A stretch of DNA of 64,000 nt, taken from Duncaniella muricolitica (GTDB lineage: Bacteria > Bacteroidota > Bacteroidia > Bacteroidales > Muribaculaceae). A model generated the notes under the pieces. It ran no database searches. It saw only the letters and a program-made list of their open reading frames with translations, and was not told the origin of the DNA. The translations under genes and the position numbers were made by a program. Shown one piece after another: positions 1 to 8,379 of the stretch. The stretch lies in the NCBI GenBank assembly GCA_025808375.1, contig CP061009.1:1054001-1118000 (forward strand). The letters run 5' to 3'. The stretch's first letter is position 1; every line of letters begins with the position of its first letter.

Positions 1-272
1 TAAATAATAAAAAATTTTGTACCGTCAGATGTTGTCAGATGTCAGCTCATCCTATAATATTGCCGGCTTAGGGCATATAGCTGTGAATTTACCAAACAAG
101 ACATGGACGAACTTTACTTAATCTTTACCTTAGAAGTGGCAAAGGTAATAAATTTATTTTAAATATTTTTTCATTTCTTAAGTGCAAAACGCGAAAAATG
201 AGTCAAAATGATATATCCTTGCCTTTTACTGATAAAAATAAATGTTATGTGTCTAAAAAAACGGATAAAACG
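1..272. other. AT-rich left flank, no gene seen
   Basis: No convincing coding region is visible. Only very short open frames occur, for example 19 codons from 103 on the plus strand. A TACCTTTG box on the minus strand at 140-147 hints that a gene lying off the left edge is transcribed leftward from here. The rest is AT-rich spacer. Confidence 0.5.
140..147 (-). promoter_or_regulatory. Possible minus-strand -7 box (TACCTTTG)
   Basis: The minus strand reads TACCTTTG followed by C, which fits the Bacteroidota TAnnTTTG element. No TTG box lies at the expected 20 bp upstream, so support is weak. If real, it would serve a gene whose start is left of the window. Confidence 0.3.
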
Positions 273-304
273 TTTGCAAACACGGAAATTTCATTTTAAA
301 TTTG
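273..304 (+). promoter_or_regulatory. Promoter of the exbB-exbD-exbD-tonB operon
   Basis: TTTG at 273-276 and TAAATTTG at 297-304 are separated by exactly 20 bp, a full match to the Bacteroidota housekeeping promoter. Transcription would start near 310, leaving about 280 nt of untranslated leader before exbB. Confidence 0.65.
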
Positions 305-591
305 CATATCGTTTCTCTGCTACGCCCGATTGCGAGCATGCAACGACAGTGTAATCAATTTTTTAAACTATCAATATCTAATCCTTAAATTGACAGCCAC
401 CCACACCGCACACATGACCCCCATTACGTCCGAGTCAACAATCGCGGCCGCGCTACCAACCACATCCCGGCCGTGGCTTTGTCGTATTGCACAATAGCAT
501 CAGCAAGGTGGAAAGGCAATGTCCAAGACGAAATCATCAAAACTAATAACATCAAACTAATAAACCAAAACAAAAACAGTTAAAACAAATT
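305..591 (+). promoter_or_regulatory. Long 5' leader of exbB with two small upstream ORFs
   Basis: About 280 nt lie between the predicted promoter and the exbB start. Two short ATG-initiated frames are present: 338-388 (16 codons) and 414-497 (27 codons, ending TAG). The part around 450-480 is GC-rich and contains the palindrome GCGGCCGC and two CGGCCG copies, while the last 70 nt are A-rich and unstructured, as is usual before Bacteroidota start codons. No known riboswitch was recognised. Any regulatory role for the leader or its small frames is inferred. Confidence 0.35.
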
Positions 592-1410
592 ATGGAAGCT
601 CAAAAGCCCACCGTAGCCAAGCAGGCTGCAAAAAAAGAAGGCAGCAATGTTGCCGGTATCAAGAATGCATTCCTGGTTATCCTCGCATGCTTCGTAGTAG
701 CAGTACTCCTTTTCATGTTCTGGTTCGGCCACGAGTCGCACTTTGAGGAAGGCCACCCCATCGACCTCTGGGGCACCATCTACAAGGGCGGATTTATCGT
801 ACCTATCCTCCAGACCCTCTTCCTTACCGTAATCGTTCTCTCAGTAGAGCGTTGGATCGCCCTCTCTTCAGCTAAGGGCAAAGGCTCAATCGAGAAGTTT
901 GTAGCCGGCGTAAAGAAGTGTCTTGCTTCTAACGACATCCAGGGTGCCAAGAACCTCTGCAAGAACCAGAAGGGTTCGGTTGCCGCTATCGTAGCCGCAG
1001 CTCTCAACTCATATGAGGAAATGGACAAGAACACCGTTCTCACCAAGGAGCAGAAGATCACCAACCTCCAGAAGACTGTAGAGGAAGCCACCGCACTCGA
1101 GATGCCCGCTCTCCAGCAGAACCTCCCCATCGTAGCTACCCTCACCACTCTCGGTACTCTCGTTGGTCTTCTCGGTACTGTAATCGGTATGATCAAGTCG
1201 TTCCAGGCTCTCGCCGCTTCAGGTGCTCCTGACTCGACCGAGCTCTCTACCGGTATCTCTGAGGCTCTTATCAACACCGCCTTCGGTATCGCAACCGGTG
1301 CATTCGCTGTAATCTCTTACAACTTCTACACAAACAAGATTGACAACCTGACCTACGCTATCGACGAGATCGGCTTCTCAATCGTGCAGACATTTGCCGC
1401 TACACACTAA
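592..1410 (+). CDS. exbB: MotA/TolQ/ExbB proton channel family protein
   Basis: ExbB forms the inner-membrane pentamer that, with ExbD, uses the proton gradient to energise TonB-dependent outer-membrane uptake. The 272-residue protein has an N-terminal hydrophobic segment (about 24-45), a second (about 67-90) and two more (about 174-200 and 220-245). The GTLVGLLGTVIGM stretch in the third segment is the typical MotA/TolQ/ExbB signature. It starts with ATG after an A-rich leader and heads a four-gene set with two ExbD genes and a TonB gene. Codon use is strongly biased, consistent with high expression. TolQ is the alternative name, but the TonB gene at the end of the set favours ExbB. Confidence 0.9.
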   Translation: MEAQKPTVAKQAAKKEGSNVAGIKNAFLVILACFVVAVLLFMFWFGHESHFEEGHPIDLWGTIYKGGFIVPILQTLFLTVIVLSVERWIALSSAKGKGSIEKFVAGVKKCLASNDIQGAKNLCKNQKGSVAAIVAAALNSYEEMDKNTVLTKEQKITNLQKTVEEATALEMPALQQNLPIVATLTTLGTLVGLLGTVIGMIKSFQALAASGAPDSTELSTGISEALINTAFGIATGAFAVISYNFYTNKIDNLTYAIDEIGFSIVQTFAATH

Positions 1411-1481
1411 TTCCACATTACATTATCAAGAAGATAATTCTTAAACAACACCAAAAAACACTCTTCAACCGATAACGTAAT

Positions 1482-2198
1482 ATGGGAAAAGTAAAAATTA
1501 AGAGAAAAAGCACCCTCATCGACATGACCGCGATGAGCGACGTGACTGTGCTCTTGCTTACTTTCTTCATGTTGACATCGACCTTCCTTCAGAAAGAGCC
1601 CGTCACCGTGCTGACGCCTTCTTCTGTATCGGAGCAGAAAGTGCCGACCGCCAATCTGGCGTCGATACTTGTGAGCCCCGAAGGAAAAGTCTTCATCTCC
1701 ATTGCCGGTGACGCTGATGCCGAAACCAAAGACACATGGGGAACCGAGGCTCTTCGCAAGACCATCCTCGATGAAGCAGTAACGCTCTATAACAAGCAGA
1801 ATCCCTCAAAGGCTATTCAGCTTACAGCACAGGATCGTGAGGCTTTCTCCAAAATCAATATGTTTGGAGTACCCTTCCAAGTCCTTCACCAGTTCCTCGC
1901 CATGTCTCAGGCCGATCAGGATAAATATATCGCTGACCTGACCCAGAAAGGCGTAGGTATACCCATCGCTGAAAACAAGGACATGGAGCACCTTAACGAG
2001 TTCCAAATCTGGATGCGCGCCATCTATAACTCGGGCAATGACAACCTTCAGAAAGCAATGAAGAAGGGCGAAGGTATCGCCGTAAAGGCCGACAAGGACA
2101 CCCCCTATGACGTAGTTCATGACGTCCTTGACAACCTTCAGTCGCTCAAGATGAACCGCTTCAGCATCATGACCGCATTAAAAACTGAGCAAGAATAA
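1482..2198 (+). CDS. exbD: ExbD/TolR biopolymer transport protein (first copy)
   Basis: This is the single-pass partner of ExbB. A basic N-terminus is followed by a transmembrane helix at about 18-36 whose Asp20 (in MSDVTVLLL) sits where the proton-carrying aspartate of ExbD lies. The remaining 200 residues are periplasmic, clearly longer than the roughly 140-residue E. coli ExbD, and carry an insertion between the core strands. The gene lies 71 bp after exbB and 7 bp before a second exbD, so all three are probably translated from one mRNA. Two unequal ExbD proteins beside one ExbB are common in Bacteroidota; the division of labour between them is unknown to me. Confidence 0.88.
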   Translation: MGKVKIKRKSTLIDMTAMSDVTVLLLTFFMLTSTFLQKEPVTVLTPSSVSEQKVPTANLASILVSPEGKVFISIAGDADAETKDTWGTEALRKTILDEAVTLYNKQNPSKAIQLTAQDREAFSKINMFGVPFQVLHQFLAMSQADQDKYIADLTQKGVGIPIAENKDMEHLNEFQIWMRAIYNSGNDNLQKAMKKGEGIAVKADKDTPYDVVHDVLDNLQSLKMNRFSIMTALKTEQE

Positions 2199-2205
2199 TC
2201 ACACC

Positions 2206-2958
2206 ATGGCACAAATCGAACAATCAGACAAGGGCGGCAAAAAGAAAAAAGGCGCCCAGAAGAAAATGTCGATCCATGTGGACTTCACCCCCATGGTGGA
2301 CATGAACATGCTTCTGATTACATTCTTCATGCTTTGTACCACTATGATTAAGTCTCAGACACTCACCATTTCGCTCCCCTCGAACGAAAAGGTGGAACAG
2401 CAGGAGATGAACAAAGCTAAAGAATCTGAAGCAATCACGCTCATCCTTACGACCGACCGCAATGACAATGGCGAAGTCAAGAAAGACGACGCCGGACGTC
2501 CCATGAACACCGTATATTTCTATGAAGGTATGCCCGAGATCGCCGATACCGACGGTGACGGCCTCATCGACAACAACAAGCTCAAAGCCGAGCAGTTCAT
2601 AGGCAATGACGGTAAAATCCAGCAGGGTATCCGTAAAATCCTTCATGACCGCAACAAACTTGTTCTTGACAAGATCGAGGTAGAGAAGGCGCGTTGGCGC
2701 AATAAGGAATTTGCCCCCGGCAATTCCGCTGCCAACGACTCTATCTACCAGGCCCACGCCCGTCAGATCCGTAACGACTCGACGCTCACCCGCCCTGTGG
2801 TCATTATCAAGGCCGCTCCCGAAGCTTCCTGGGAAAGCCTGATTTCAGCTCTTGACGAGATGCAGATCAATCAGATATCTCGCTATCAGATTGACAACAT
2901 CAACAAGACTGACTCAGTGCTGATTCTTGACTACCTCAAGAAGAATCCTAAGAACTAA
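2206..2958 (+). CDS. exbD: ExbD/TolR biopolymer transport protein (second copy, with Ca-site-like loop)
   Basis: This second ExbD has a lysine-rich cytoplasmic N-terminus, a transmembrane helix at about 28-46 with Asp32 in PMVDMNMLL as the likely proton carrier, and a long periplasmic domain (250 residues in total). Around residues 111-122 it carries DTDGDGLIDNN, a DxDxDG-type loop like those that bind calcium in EF-hand and thrombospondin type 3 repeats. It is 7 bp downstream of the first exbD and 47 bp upstream of the TonB gene. Family membership is clear. Calcium binding is inferred from the motif alone. Confidence 0.87.
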   Translation: MAQIEQSDKGGKKKKGAQKKMSIHVDFTPMVDMNMLLITFFMLCTTMIKSQTLTISLPSNEKVEQQEMNKAKESEAITLILTTDRNDNGEVKKDDAGRPMNTVYFYEGMPEIADTDGDGLIDNNKLKAEQFIGNDGKIQQGIRKILHDRNKLVLDKIEVEKARWRNKEFAPGNSAANDSIYQAHARQIRNDSTLTRPVVIIKAAPEASWESLISALDEMQINQISRYQIDNINKTDSVLILDYLKKNPKN

Positions 2959-3005
2959 TCCGTTGATGACAGATATATATTAACCCGAAAAATCTCTTAC
3001 GAAAT

Positions 3006-3866
3006 ATGGCAAAAGATGTAGATCTTTCATCATCAGAATGGATTGACCTTATATTTGAAGGAAAAAATAAAGAATTTGGAGCGTATACTCTCCGTAAGGC
3101 CTCAGCCAAGCGTCACAACCGCGCTATGCTCGTTATCCTTATCGTACTTCTTGTAGTGGCCCTTTTGGGTCTCCTCGCCAACACTGTGATGCAGAAGGCT
3201 GAGGACCGTCCCGATGACCAGATCGAGCAGGCTCTCATTGACTACTCGACCGAAGAGCAGGAAGAACCCGAACCCGAGGATGAACCCGAACAGCAGCGCG
3301 TTGAGGAGCAGCAGCCCGAAGCTCTCCCCGAAGAAATCCTCAACACTGTAAAGGCTACCGAGCTTGCGATCGTCCGTGACGAAGAAGTCCAGGATGAAAT
3401 CAAGAGCCAGGATGAGCTTAAGGACACCGAGACTGCCGTAGGTACAACTGACTTTGACAAGGGTACCGACGACCTTAATGTGGTCCGTGAGCACAAGGAG
3501 GAAATCATTGTGGAAGAGAAGTCGCCCGAACCTGTAGATGACAACCGCGTATTTGACGTCGTAGAGCAGAAGCCCCAGTTCCCCGGTGGTGAGGCTGCAC
3601 TTCTCAAATATGTTTCGGAGCACATACGCTATCCGGCCATGGCTCAGGAAAACAATATCCAGGGTCGTGTGGTTGTACAGTTCGTCGTAACCAAGACAGG
3701 TGCTGTAGGCGAAGTGAAAGTTGTCCGCGGTAAGGACCCTGACCTCGACAAAGAGGCTGTCCGCGTGGTTAAGTCACTTCCCAAGTTTGTCCCCGGTAAG
3801 ATGAACGGTCACGCAGTGAACGTGTGGTACACACTCCCCATCCAGTTCAAGCTCCAGGGCATCTAA
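3006..3866 (+). CDS. TonB family energy transducer
   Basis: TonB links the ExbB/ExbD motor to outer-membrane receptors. The 286 residues comprise a cytoplasmic N-terminus, one membrane helix (about 41-62), an acidic Glu/Pro-rich linker (about 70-115 and onward) instead of the usual Lys-Pro spacer, and a C-terminal TonB domain (about 195-286) beginning PQFPGGEAALLKY and containing the family pattern around IQGRVVVQFVV and FVPGKMNG. It is the last gene of the exb set and is followed within 25 bp by a strong terminator. Bacteroidota carry several TonB paralogues, so no specific gene name is given. Confidence 0.9.
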   Translation: MAKDVDLSSSEWIDLIFEGKNKEFGAYTLRKASAKRHNRAMLVILIVLLVVALLGLLANTVMQKAEDRPDDQIEQALIDYSTEEQEEPEPEDEPEQQRVEEQQPEALPEEILNTVKATELAIVRDEEVQDEIKSQDELKDTETAVGTTDFDKGTDDLNVVREHKEEIIVEEKSPEPVDDNRVFDVVEQKPQFPGGEAALLKYVSEHIRYPAMAQENNIQGRVVVQFVVTKTGAVGEVKVVRGKDPDLDKEAVRVVKSLPKFVPGKMNGHAVNVWYTLPIQFKLQGI

Positions 3867-3888
3867 TCCCTGACATATACTAAAACCT

Positions 3889-3932
3889 TTCCGGCCCGAT
3901 GGCATCAAGCCACCGGGCCGGAATGTTTTTTT
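3889..3932 (+). terminator. Terminator of the exb-tonB operon
   Basis: TTCCGGCCCG (3889-3898) pairs perfectly with CGGGCCGGAA (3914-3923) around a 15-nt loop and is followed by a run of T from 3925. This is a classical rho-independent terminator 22 bp after the tonB stop codon. Confidence 0.85.
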
Positions 3933-4026
3933 CATCCTTGTGCTTGACTGATATGTCAGATGGCGGGGGTGTTATAGGATGGTTTGATATTTGTCATGAA
4001 GCAACCTCTAAATACCAACATAAAAT

Positions 4027-4079
4027 ACGACACCTGCTATCGTCGGTAGGCTTTGCGCCAGGACGGTAGCAGGTGTCGT
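4027..4079 (-). terminator. Terminator of the rprX-rprY operon
   Basis: ACGACACCTGCTATCGTC (4027-4044) and GACGGTAGCAGGTGTCGT (4062-4079) form an 18-bp stem with one wobble pair. On the minus strand the hairpin follows the rprY stop codon by 15 bp and is itself followed by TATTTTATG, so it most likely ends the leftward transcript. Confidence 0.65.
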
Positions 4080-4094
4080 GATTTTGGCTGTTGT

Positions 4095-4802
4095 CTATGC
4101 GCCGGCTTCTACATCCGGAGCGATGAGCTTGTAGCCCTTGCCGTGGATGTTGATGATTTCGATGGACGGGTCATCCTTGAGATGCTTGCGCAGCTTGGTT
4201 ATGTAGACGTCCATGGAACGGGCGTTGAAGTAATTGTCGTCAATCCAGATGGTCTTGAGGGCGAAGTTGCGCTCGAGTATCTCGTTGACATGTGCGCATA
4301 GAAGGCTGAGCAGTTCCGACTCCTTGGTAGTGAGCTTGGTCACCTTGTCGTCGATAAGAAGAACTTGCTTCTGGGTGTCGAATGTAAACTTGCCTATCTT
4401 ATACATTGTAATCTCCTTGCCCTTCTTGCCCTTGACGCGGCGCAGGATGGCCTCGATGCGAAACACAAGTTCCTCCATGGAGAAAGGTTTGGTGATATAG
4501 TCGTCCGCACCGATTTTGAAGCCCTCGAGGATGTCTTCTTTGAGTGACTTGGCGGTGAGGAAGATGATGGGTACTTCAGAGTTGACTGTACGTATCTCCT
4601 GTGCCAGAGCAAATCCGTCTTTCTTGGGCATCATCACGTCAAGCACGCACAGATCGTATTTGCCCTTGAGGAAAGCTTTATATCCGCTTTCTCCATCGGG
4701 AAAAAGGTCGGCGTTAAGACCTTTGGCCTGGAGGTATTCCCTGAGCAGCATGCCAAGGTTTTCGTCATCCTCGCAGAGCAATATGCGCAAACGATCTTCC
4801 AT
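4095..4802 (-). CDS. rprY: RprY-type response regulator
   Basis: This OmpR/PhoB-class DNA-binding response regulator is 235 residues long. The receiver domain (about 5-118) shows the acidic pair Glu11/Asp12, the phospho-acceptor Asp55 in CVLDVMMPKKDG, and the conserved Thr/Lys in FLTAKSLKED. The winged-helix domain (about 135-230) ends with YITKLRKHL and HGKGYKL. I recognise the whole chain as the Bacteroidales RprY type, which is very conserved in this order. It lies 6 bp downstream of its histidine kinase. The regulon of this copy cannot be read from the window. Confidence 0.9.
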   Translation of the reverse strand: MEDRLRILLCEDDENLGMLLREYLQAKGLNADLFPDGESGYKAFLKGKYDLCVLDVMMPKKDGFALAQEIRTVNSEVPIIFLTAKSLKEDILEGFKIGADDYITKPFSMEELVFRIEAILRRVKGKKGKEITMYKIGKFTFDTQKQVLLIDDKVTKLTTKESELLSLLCAHVNEILERNFALKTIWIDDNYFNARSMDVYITKLRKHLKDDPSIEIINIHGKGYKLIAPDVEAGA

Positions 4803-4808
4803 AATTTC

Positions 4809-6305
4809 TTAATTTTGAGTTATTGGTAGAGTTATTATAAATTTTGTTCCTACATTGATTTCACTTTCGACGTTGATTTCGCCGCCCAGCTCGCCAACCA
4901 TCTTTTTGACATATGCCAGACCAAGGCCGAAGCCTTTGACGTCATGGCGGTTGCCGGTCGACACGCGATAGAATTTCTCGAATATCTTTTTGAGGTCTTC
5001 GCGACGCATGCCTATGCCGTTGTCACTCACGATGACCTGGAATTTTTCCTCGCCATGCATCTTTACGTTGCGTGTGCTCACTGTGAGCAGCAGCGGAGTG
5101 TCCTCGCGACGATATTTTACGGCGTTGTCGAGAAGGTTGAATATTACGTTGGTAAAGTGCATCTCGTCAACATTGACGGTCGACTCCTGTGCGTTGAGTA
5201 CCGTGTCGATGCGTCCGCCATATTTCTCGGCTTTGAGTTTGAAGGTCGATGTGATGCTGGCTATCACCTGGTTGGCGTCGAGATTCTGGAGACGGAGGGT
5301 GGCCTTCTGACGGTCAAACATTGACATCTGGAGCACTTTCTCTACCTGGAAGCGCAGGCGTTTGGTCTCGTCGTTGATGACTGTAGAGATGTGTCCGAGC
5401 ATGTTGGGCGACTTGAGTACGGCATTGTCGTTGAGCATCTGTGCGGCCAGCGATATTGTCGAGATGGGGGTCTTGAATTCGTGGGTCATGTTGTTGATAA
5501 AGTCGTTTTTCATCTCGGTGAGTTTCTTCTGGCGGAATGCGAGAATGATGGTGCAGAGGAATGTCACAAGCAGGATGAACGTGAAGATAAACGACGGTAT
5601 CATGAAACGTATGGAGTCGAAGATGTAATCGCTCTTGGTAGGGAAATAGACTTTGAGGTAATACATCTTGTTTTTGGGGTCGTTGGGAAAGAGAGTCTGG
5701 ACAAACATGCCTGAGTCGTCCTTGACCGAAGGGCGGAATTCTGCCGACTTGTACACGTAGGCTCCCACACGGTTGACTACGGCAAACTCAAACGGCATCG
5801 TGAGCCCGTTGTTGTCAAGCTCTGAGCGCAGATAGCGGGCCACTTCGGCCGAGTCGGCGCGTTCGGTTATGGGGCGGTCGCTTGACTCGTTGATGATGGA
5901 GAGTATGACTTCGTCAAGCAATCCTTTCTGGTAGAGATATTTGCCGCGCAGCATCTCGCGCATCGAGGGTGATACGGCTCTGCGGTCAACGTGCATCTTG
6001 AGCGATAGGTCATAGTTTATGCCTTCGGAGGTCGTGAATTTATTGTTGATGCCTACCGAGCCGTCGGAGTTGACTCTCGGATAGAGGTCGGTCTCAAGCG
6101 ATGCGATGTCTTCTTCGAGATAATATTTGGCCTCATCCTGCTCCAGACGTGTGCTTACGGCATAGAGCGACCGCTTCACCCCTTCGGCGAACTGGTCGTC
6201 ACGCATCTTCTTCATGTTGTTCATGTACATTATCTGCACATAGAGCAATCCCATGAAGGTGAGTGCCATAATTATTGTCAGAAACCAGATTGTAGATTTT
6301 TTCAT
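4809..6305 (-). CDS. rprX: RprX-type sensor histidine kinase
   Basis: This is the membrane histidine kinase partner of RprY. From the ATG at 6305 the protein is 498 residues: a first membrane helix (about 4-26), a periplasmic sensor region of some 200 residues, a second helix (about 234-257), the dimerisation domain with the phospho-accepting His in THEFKTP, and a HATPase domain with NLLDNAVKYR, SDNGIGM and GFGLGLAYVK. An in-frame ATG at 6347 would add 14 residues with no membrane character. I prefer 6305 because the helix then begins right after MKKSTIW, as is usual for this family. A consensus promoter lies at 6450-6480. Confidence 0.88.
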   Translation of the reverse strand: MKKSTIWFLTIIMALTFMGLLYVQIMYMNNMKKMRDDQFAEGVKRSLYAVSTRLEQDEAKYYLEEDIASLETDLYPRVNSDGSVGINNKFTTSEGINYDLSLKMHVDRRAVSPSMREMLRGKYLYQKGLLDEVILSIINESSDRPITERADSAEVARYLRSELDNNGLTMPFEFAVVNRVGAYVYKSAEFRPSVKDDSGMFVQTLFPNDPKNKMYYLKVYFPTKSDYIFDSIRFMIPSFIFTFILLVTFLCTIILAFRQKKLTEMKNDFINNMTHEFKTPISTISLAAQMLNDNAVLKSPNMLGHISTVINDETKRLRFQVEKVLQMSMFDRQKATLRLQNLDANQVIASITSTFKLKAEKYGGRIDTVLNAQESTVNVDEMHFTNVIFNLLDNAVKYRREDTPLLLTVSTRNVKMHGEEKFQVIVSDNGIGMRREDLKKIFEKFYRVSTGNRHDVKGFGLGLAYVKKMVGELGGEINVESEINVGTKFIITLPITQN

Positions 6306-6449
6306 ATCTTGTTGTGAGGCGTACATCCCTCTCGTTGACACCGACATGTGTTGTCCAAGAGGCGATTTGTTTATAGTGTTAACAACCGGGAAATGTAATT
6401 GTTGTAAAAAATTAACAAAATGTTTAAATTTGGTTTTAACATTTCACGT

Positions 6450-6480
6450 CAAAATTAACAAATTAATGTGAATTTTGCAA
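6450..6480 (-). promoter_or_regulatory. Promoter of rprX-rprY
   Basis: On the minus strand TTG (complement of 6478-6480) and TAATTTTG (complement of 6450-6457) are 20 bp apart, a good Bacteroidota promoter. The leader to the preferred rprX start would be roughly 140 nt. Confidence 0.55.
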
Positions 6481-6537
6481 GACTTCTCCAGCCGTTATTT
6501 TGCCATGTGCGGGTGTAAAGTGCTTTTATTTATGTTT

Positions 6538-6571
6538 TTTGTGGTTGGTTAAGTTTTTTTATGTAATTTTG
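6538..6571 (+). promoter_or_regulatory. Promoter of the SulP gene
   Basis: TAATTTTG at 6564-6571 matches the -7 element. The upstream box is either TTTG at 6538-6541 (22 bp spacing) or TTG at 6545-6547 (16 bp). Neither is the ideal 20 bp, so the -7 box carries most of the support. Confidence 0.5.
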
Positions 6572-6650
6572 CACCTCCAAAATATAATCAGTAGAAAAGA
6601 TTGCATCATCCGGCTGAAGCTGTATTGCCGGAATTAAAAAAACTGTAAAG

Positions 6651-8351
6651 ATGAATTTAACAGGTCCGTTGGACTTCAGGCCGAAATTGATTTCCGCCTT
6701 GAGTCACTATTCGTTTGAGAAATTCAAGACCGACCTTGTGGCCGGTATCGTAGTTGGCATCGTGGCATTGCCGCTCGCCATCGCCTTTGGTATTGCCAGC
6801 GGTGTTAATCCCACGGTAGGCCTCATCACCGCCATAATAGGCGGTTTCATCGTGTCGGCAGCCGGCGGATGCTCGGTGCAGATAGGCGGCCCGACCGGTG
6901 CGTTCATTGTGATTGTCTATAATATTATAGCCAATTTCGGTCTCGAAGGGCTTGCTGTGGCCACCTTCATGGCCGGACTCATACTCGTGGCCCTTGGTGT
7001 ATTCCGTCTGGGCACAGTCATTAAGTTTATCCCTTATCCCATTGTTGTCGGTTTCACCGCAGGTATCGCCCTCACCATATTCTCCACCCAGATCAATGAC
7101 TTTCTCGGACTCGGTCTCAAGCAGGTGCCGAGCGAGTTTCTGCCCAAGTGGGGTGTATATCTGACCAATCTTGGCTCCATCGACCTCACGACTCTGATAG
7201 TCGGACTCGTGTCGCTGCTCATCATCATTGTGACCCCCATGGTGTCGCGCCGTCTGCCTGGCGCGCTGCTCGCCATCATCATTGTGACGGCTGTGGTGTC
7301 GCTGCTTCCTGGCGTGCATGTCGAGACTATCGGTGACCGTTTCGGCGAACTTGCCACTGACATACCCCAACCCCACGGCTTTGAACTCAACATGGCTACA
7401 ATCAATCGTCTGCTCCCTTCGGCCTTCACTATAGCCATCCTCGGAGCTATCGAGAGTCTTCTCTCGGCCACGGTGGCCGATGGTGTGACAGGCTCCAAGA
7501 CCAACTCAAACACCGAGCTTATCGGCCAGGGTATGGCCAACATTGTGGTACCCTTTTTCGGCGGTATCCCCGTCACAGGAGCCATCGCCCGCACCATGAC
7601 CAATATCACCAATGGCGGCCGCACTCCTGTGGCTGGTATTGTTCATGCTGTGGTGCTGTTCCTTATATTCCTCTTCATGATGCCGCTCATCAATCTTGTG
7701 CCCATGTCGTGTCTGGCCGCCGTACTTATAGTCGTGGCCTACAACATGAGCGGATGGCGCACAATCCGTGCTCTGCTTCACAATCCAAAGAGCGACATTT
7801 CGGTGTTGGCGGTGACATTCCTGCTTACTGTGATATTTGACCTCACCATCGCAATAGAGATGGGTCTGCTGCTTGCAGTCATCCTCTTCCTGCGCCGTGT
7901 GATGGAAAATACGGAAATCAAGGTATATTCCGAGCAGCTCGACATAGCCGAGGGTTCGGAGTCGACCGTCCACGAGGTGCTCAACGTCAACCCCGGTGTT
8001 GAAATCTATGAGATAGACGGACCGTTCTTCTTCGGAGTCGCCACCAAGTTTGACGAAATGATGCGCACGACCCTCGGCCGTAAGCCCAAAGTGCGTATCA
8101 TACGCATGCGCAGGGTGCCTTTTATCGACTCGACCGGCATACACAATCTCGAGATACTCATCAAGTCGTCGTATGAGGAGGGCATACATGTAGTGCTTTC
8201 GGGCGTTCAGGACAATGTACGTCACTCACTGGTCAACGCCGGTATCGACAAGCTTCTTGGTCCCGACCACATATGTGACCACATCACCAAAGCCGTGGTC
8301 ATGGCCAACAATCTTGCTCCCGTGGAAGGCTCGCGCACTACTATGGCTTAA
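6651..8351 (+). CDS. SulP family inorganic anion transporter with STAS domain
   Basis: SulP proteins are inner-membrane carriers or channels for sulfate, bicarbonate or related anions. The 566-residue chain has the N-terminal transport core of many hydrophobic helices (about 25-415), including GPTGAFIVI near residue 80 and a central helix pair rich in Gly/Ala, then a cytoplasmic STAS domain (about 430-550) with FIDSTGIHNLEIL, whose serine is the usual regulatory position. A promoter lies 80 bp upstream and an EamA-type transporter follows after 28 bp. The substrate cannot be decided from sequence; bicarbonate and sulfate are both possible. Confidence 0.9.
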   Translation: MNLTGPLDFRPKLISALSHYSFEKFKTDLVAGIVVGIVALPLAIAFGIASGVNPTVGLITAIIGGFIVSAAGGCSVQIGGPTGAFIVIVYNIIANFGLEGLAVATFMAGLILVALGVFRLGTVIKFIPYPIVVGFTAGIALTIFSTQINDFLGLGLKQVPSEFLPKWGVYLTNLGSIDLTTLIVGLVSLLIIIVTPMVSRRLPGALLAIIIVTAVVSLLPGVHVETIGDRFGELATDIPQPHGFELNMATINRLLPSAFTIAILGAIESLLSATVADGVTGSKTNSNTELIGQGMANIVVPFFGGIPVTGAIARTMTNITNGGRTPVAGIVHAVVLFLIFLFMMPLINLVPMSCLAAVLIVVAYNMSGWRTIRALLHNPKSDISVLAVTFLLTVIFDLTIAIEMGLLLAVILFLRRVMENTEIKVYSEQLDIAEGSESTVHEVLNVNPGVEIYEIDGPFFFGVATKFDEMMRTTLGRKPKVRIIRMRRVPFIDSTGIHNLEILIKSSYEEGIHVVLSGVQDNVRHSLVNAGIDKLLGPDHICDHITKAVVMANNLAPVEGSRTTMA

Positions 8352-8379
8352 AACACCCTCTTAAAACGGAAAAATAGCA

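Larger units (their letters stand above)
6306..6650. other. Divergent intergenic region between rprX and sulP
   Basis: The 345 bp between the two start codons hold no credible gene. They carry a minus-strand promoter for rprXY (6450-6480) and a plus-strand promoter for the SulP gene (6538-6571). The 100-odd bp between 6360 and 6470 are very AT-rich, with repeated AATTAA/TTAACA patches. Confidence 0.6.

Noticed and set aside
4053..4301. Plus-strand frame opposite rprY
   Set aside because: It begins inside the rprXY terminator hairpin and overlaps a conserved winged-helix coding region on the other strand.
6657..7376. Antisense frame of 239 codons within the SulP gene
   Set aside because: It is a His/Glu/Gly-rich shadow of the transporter coding strand without any domain.
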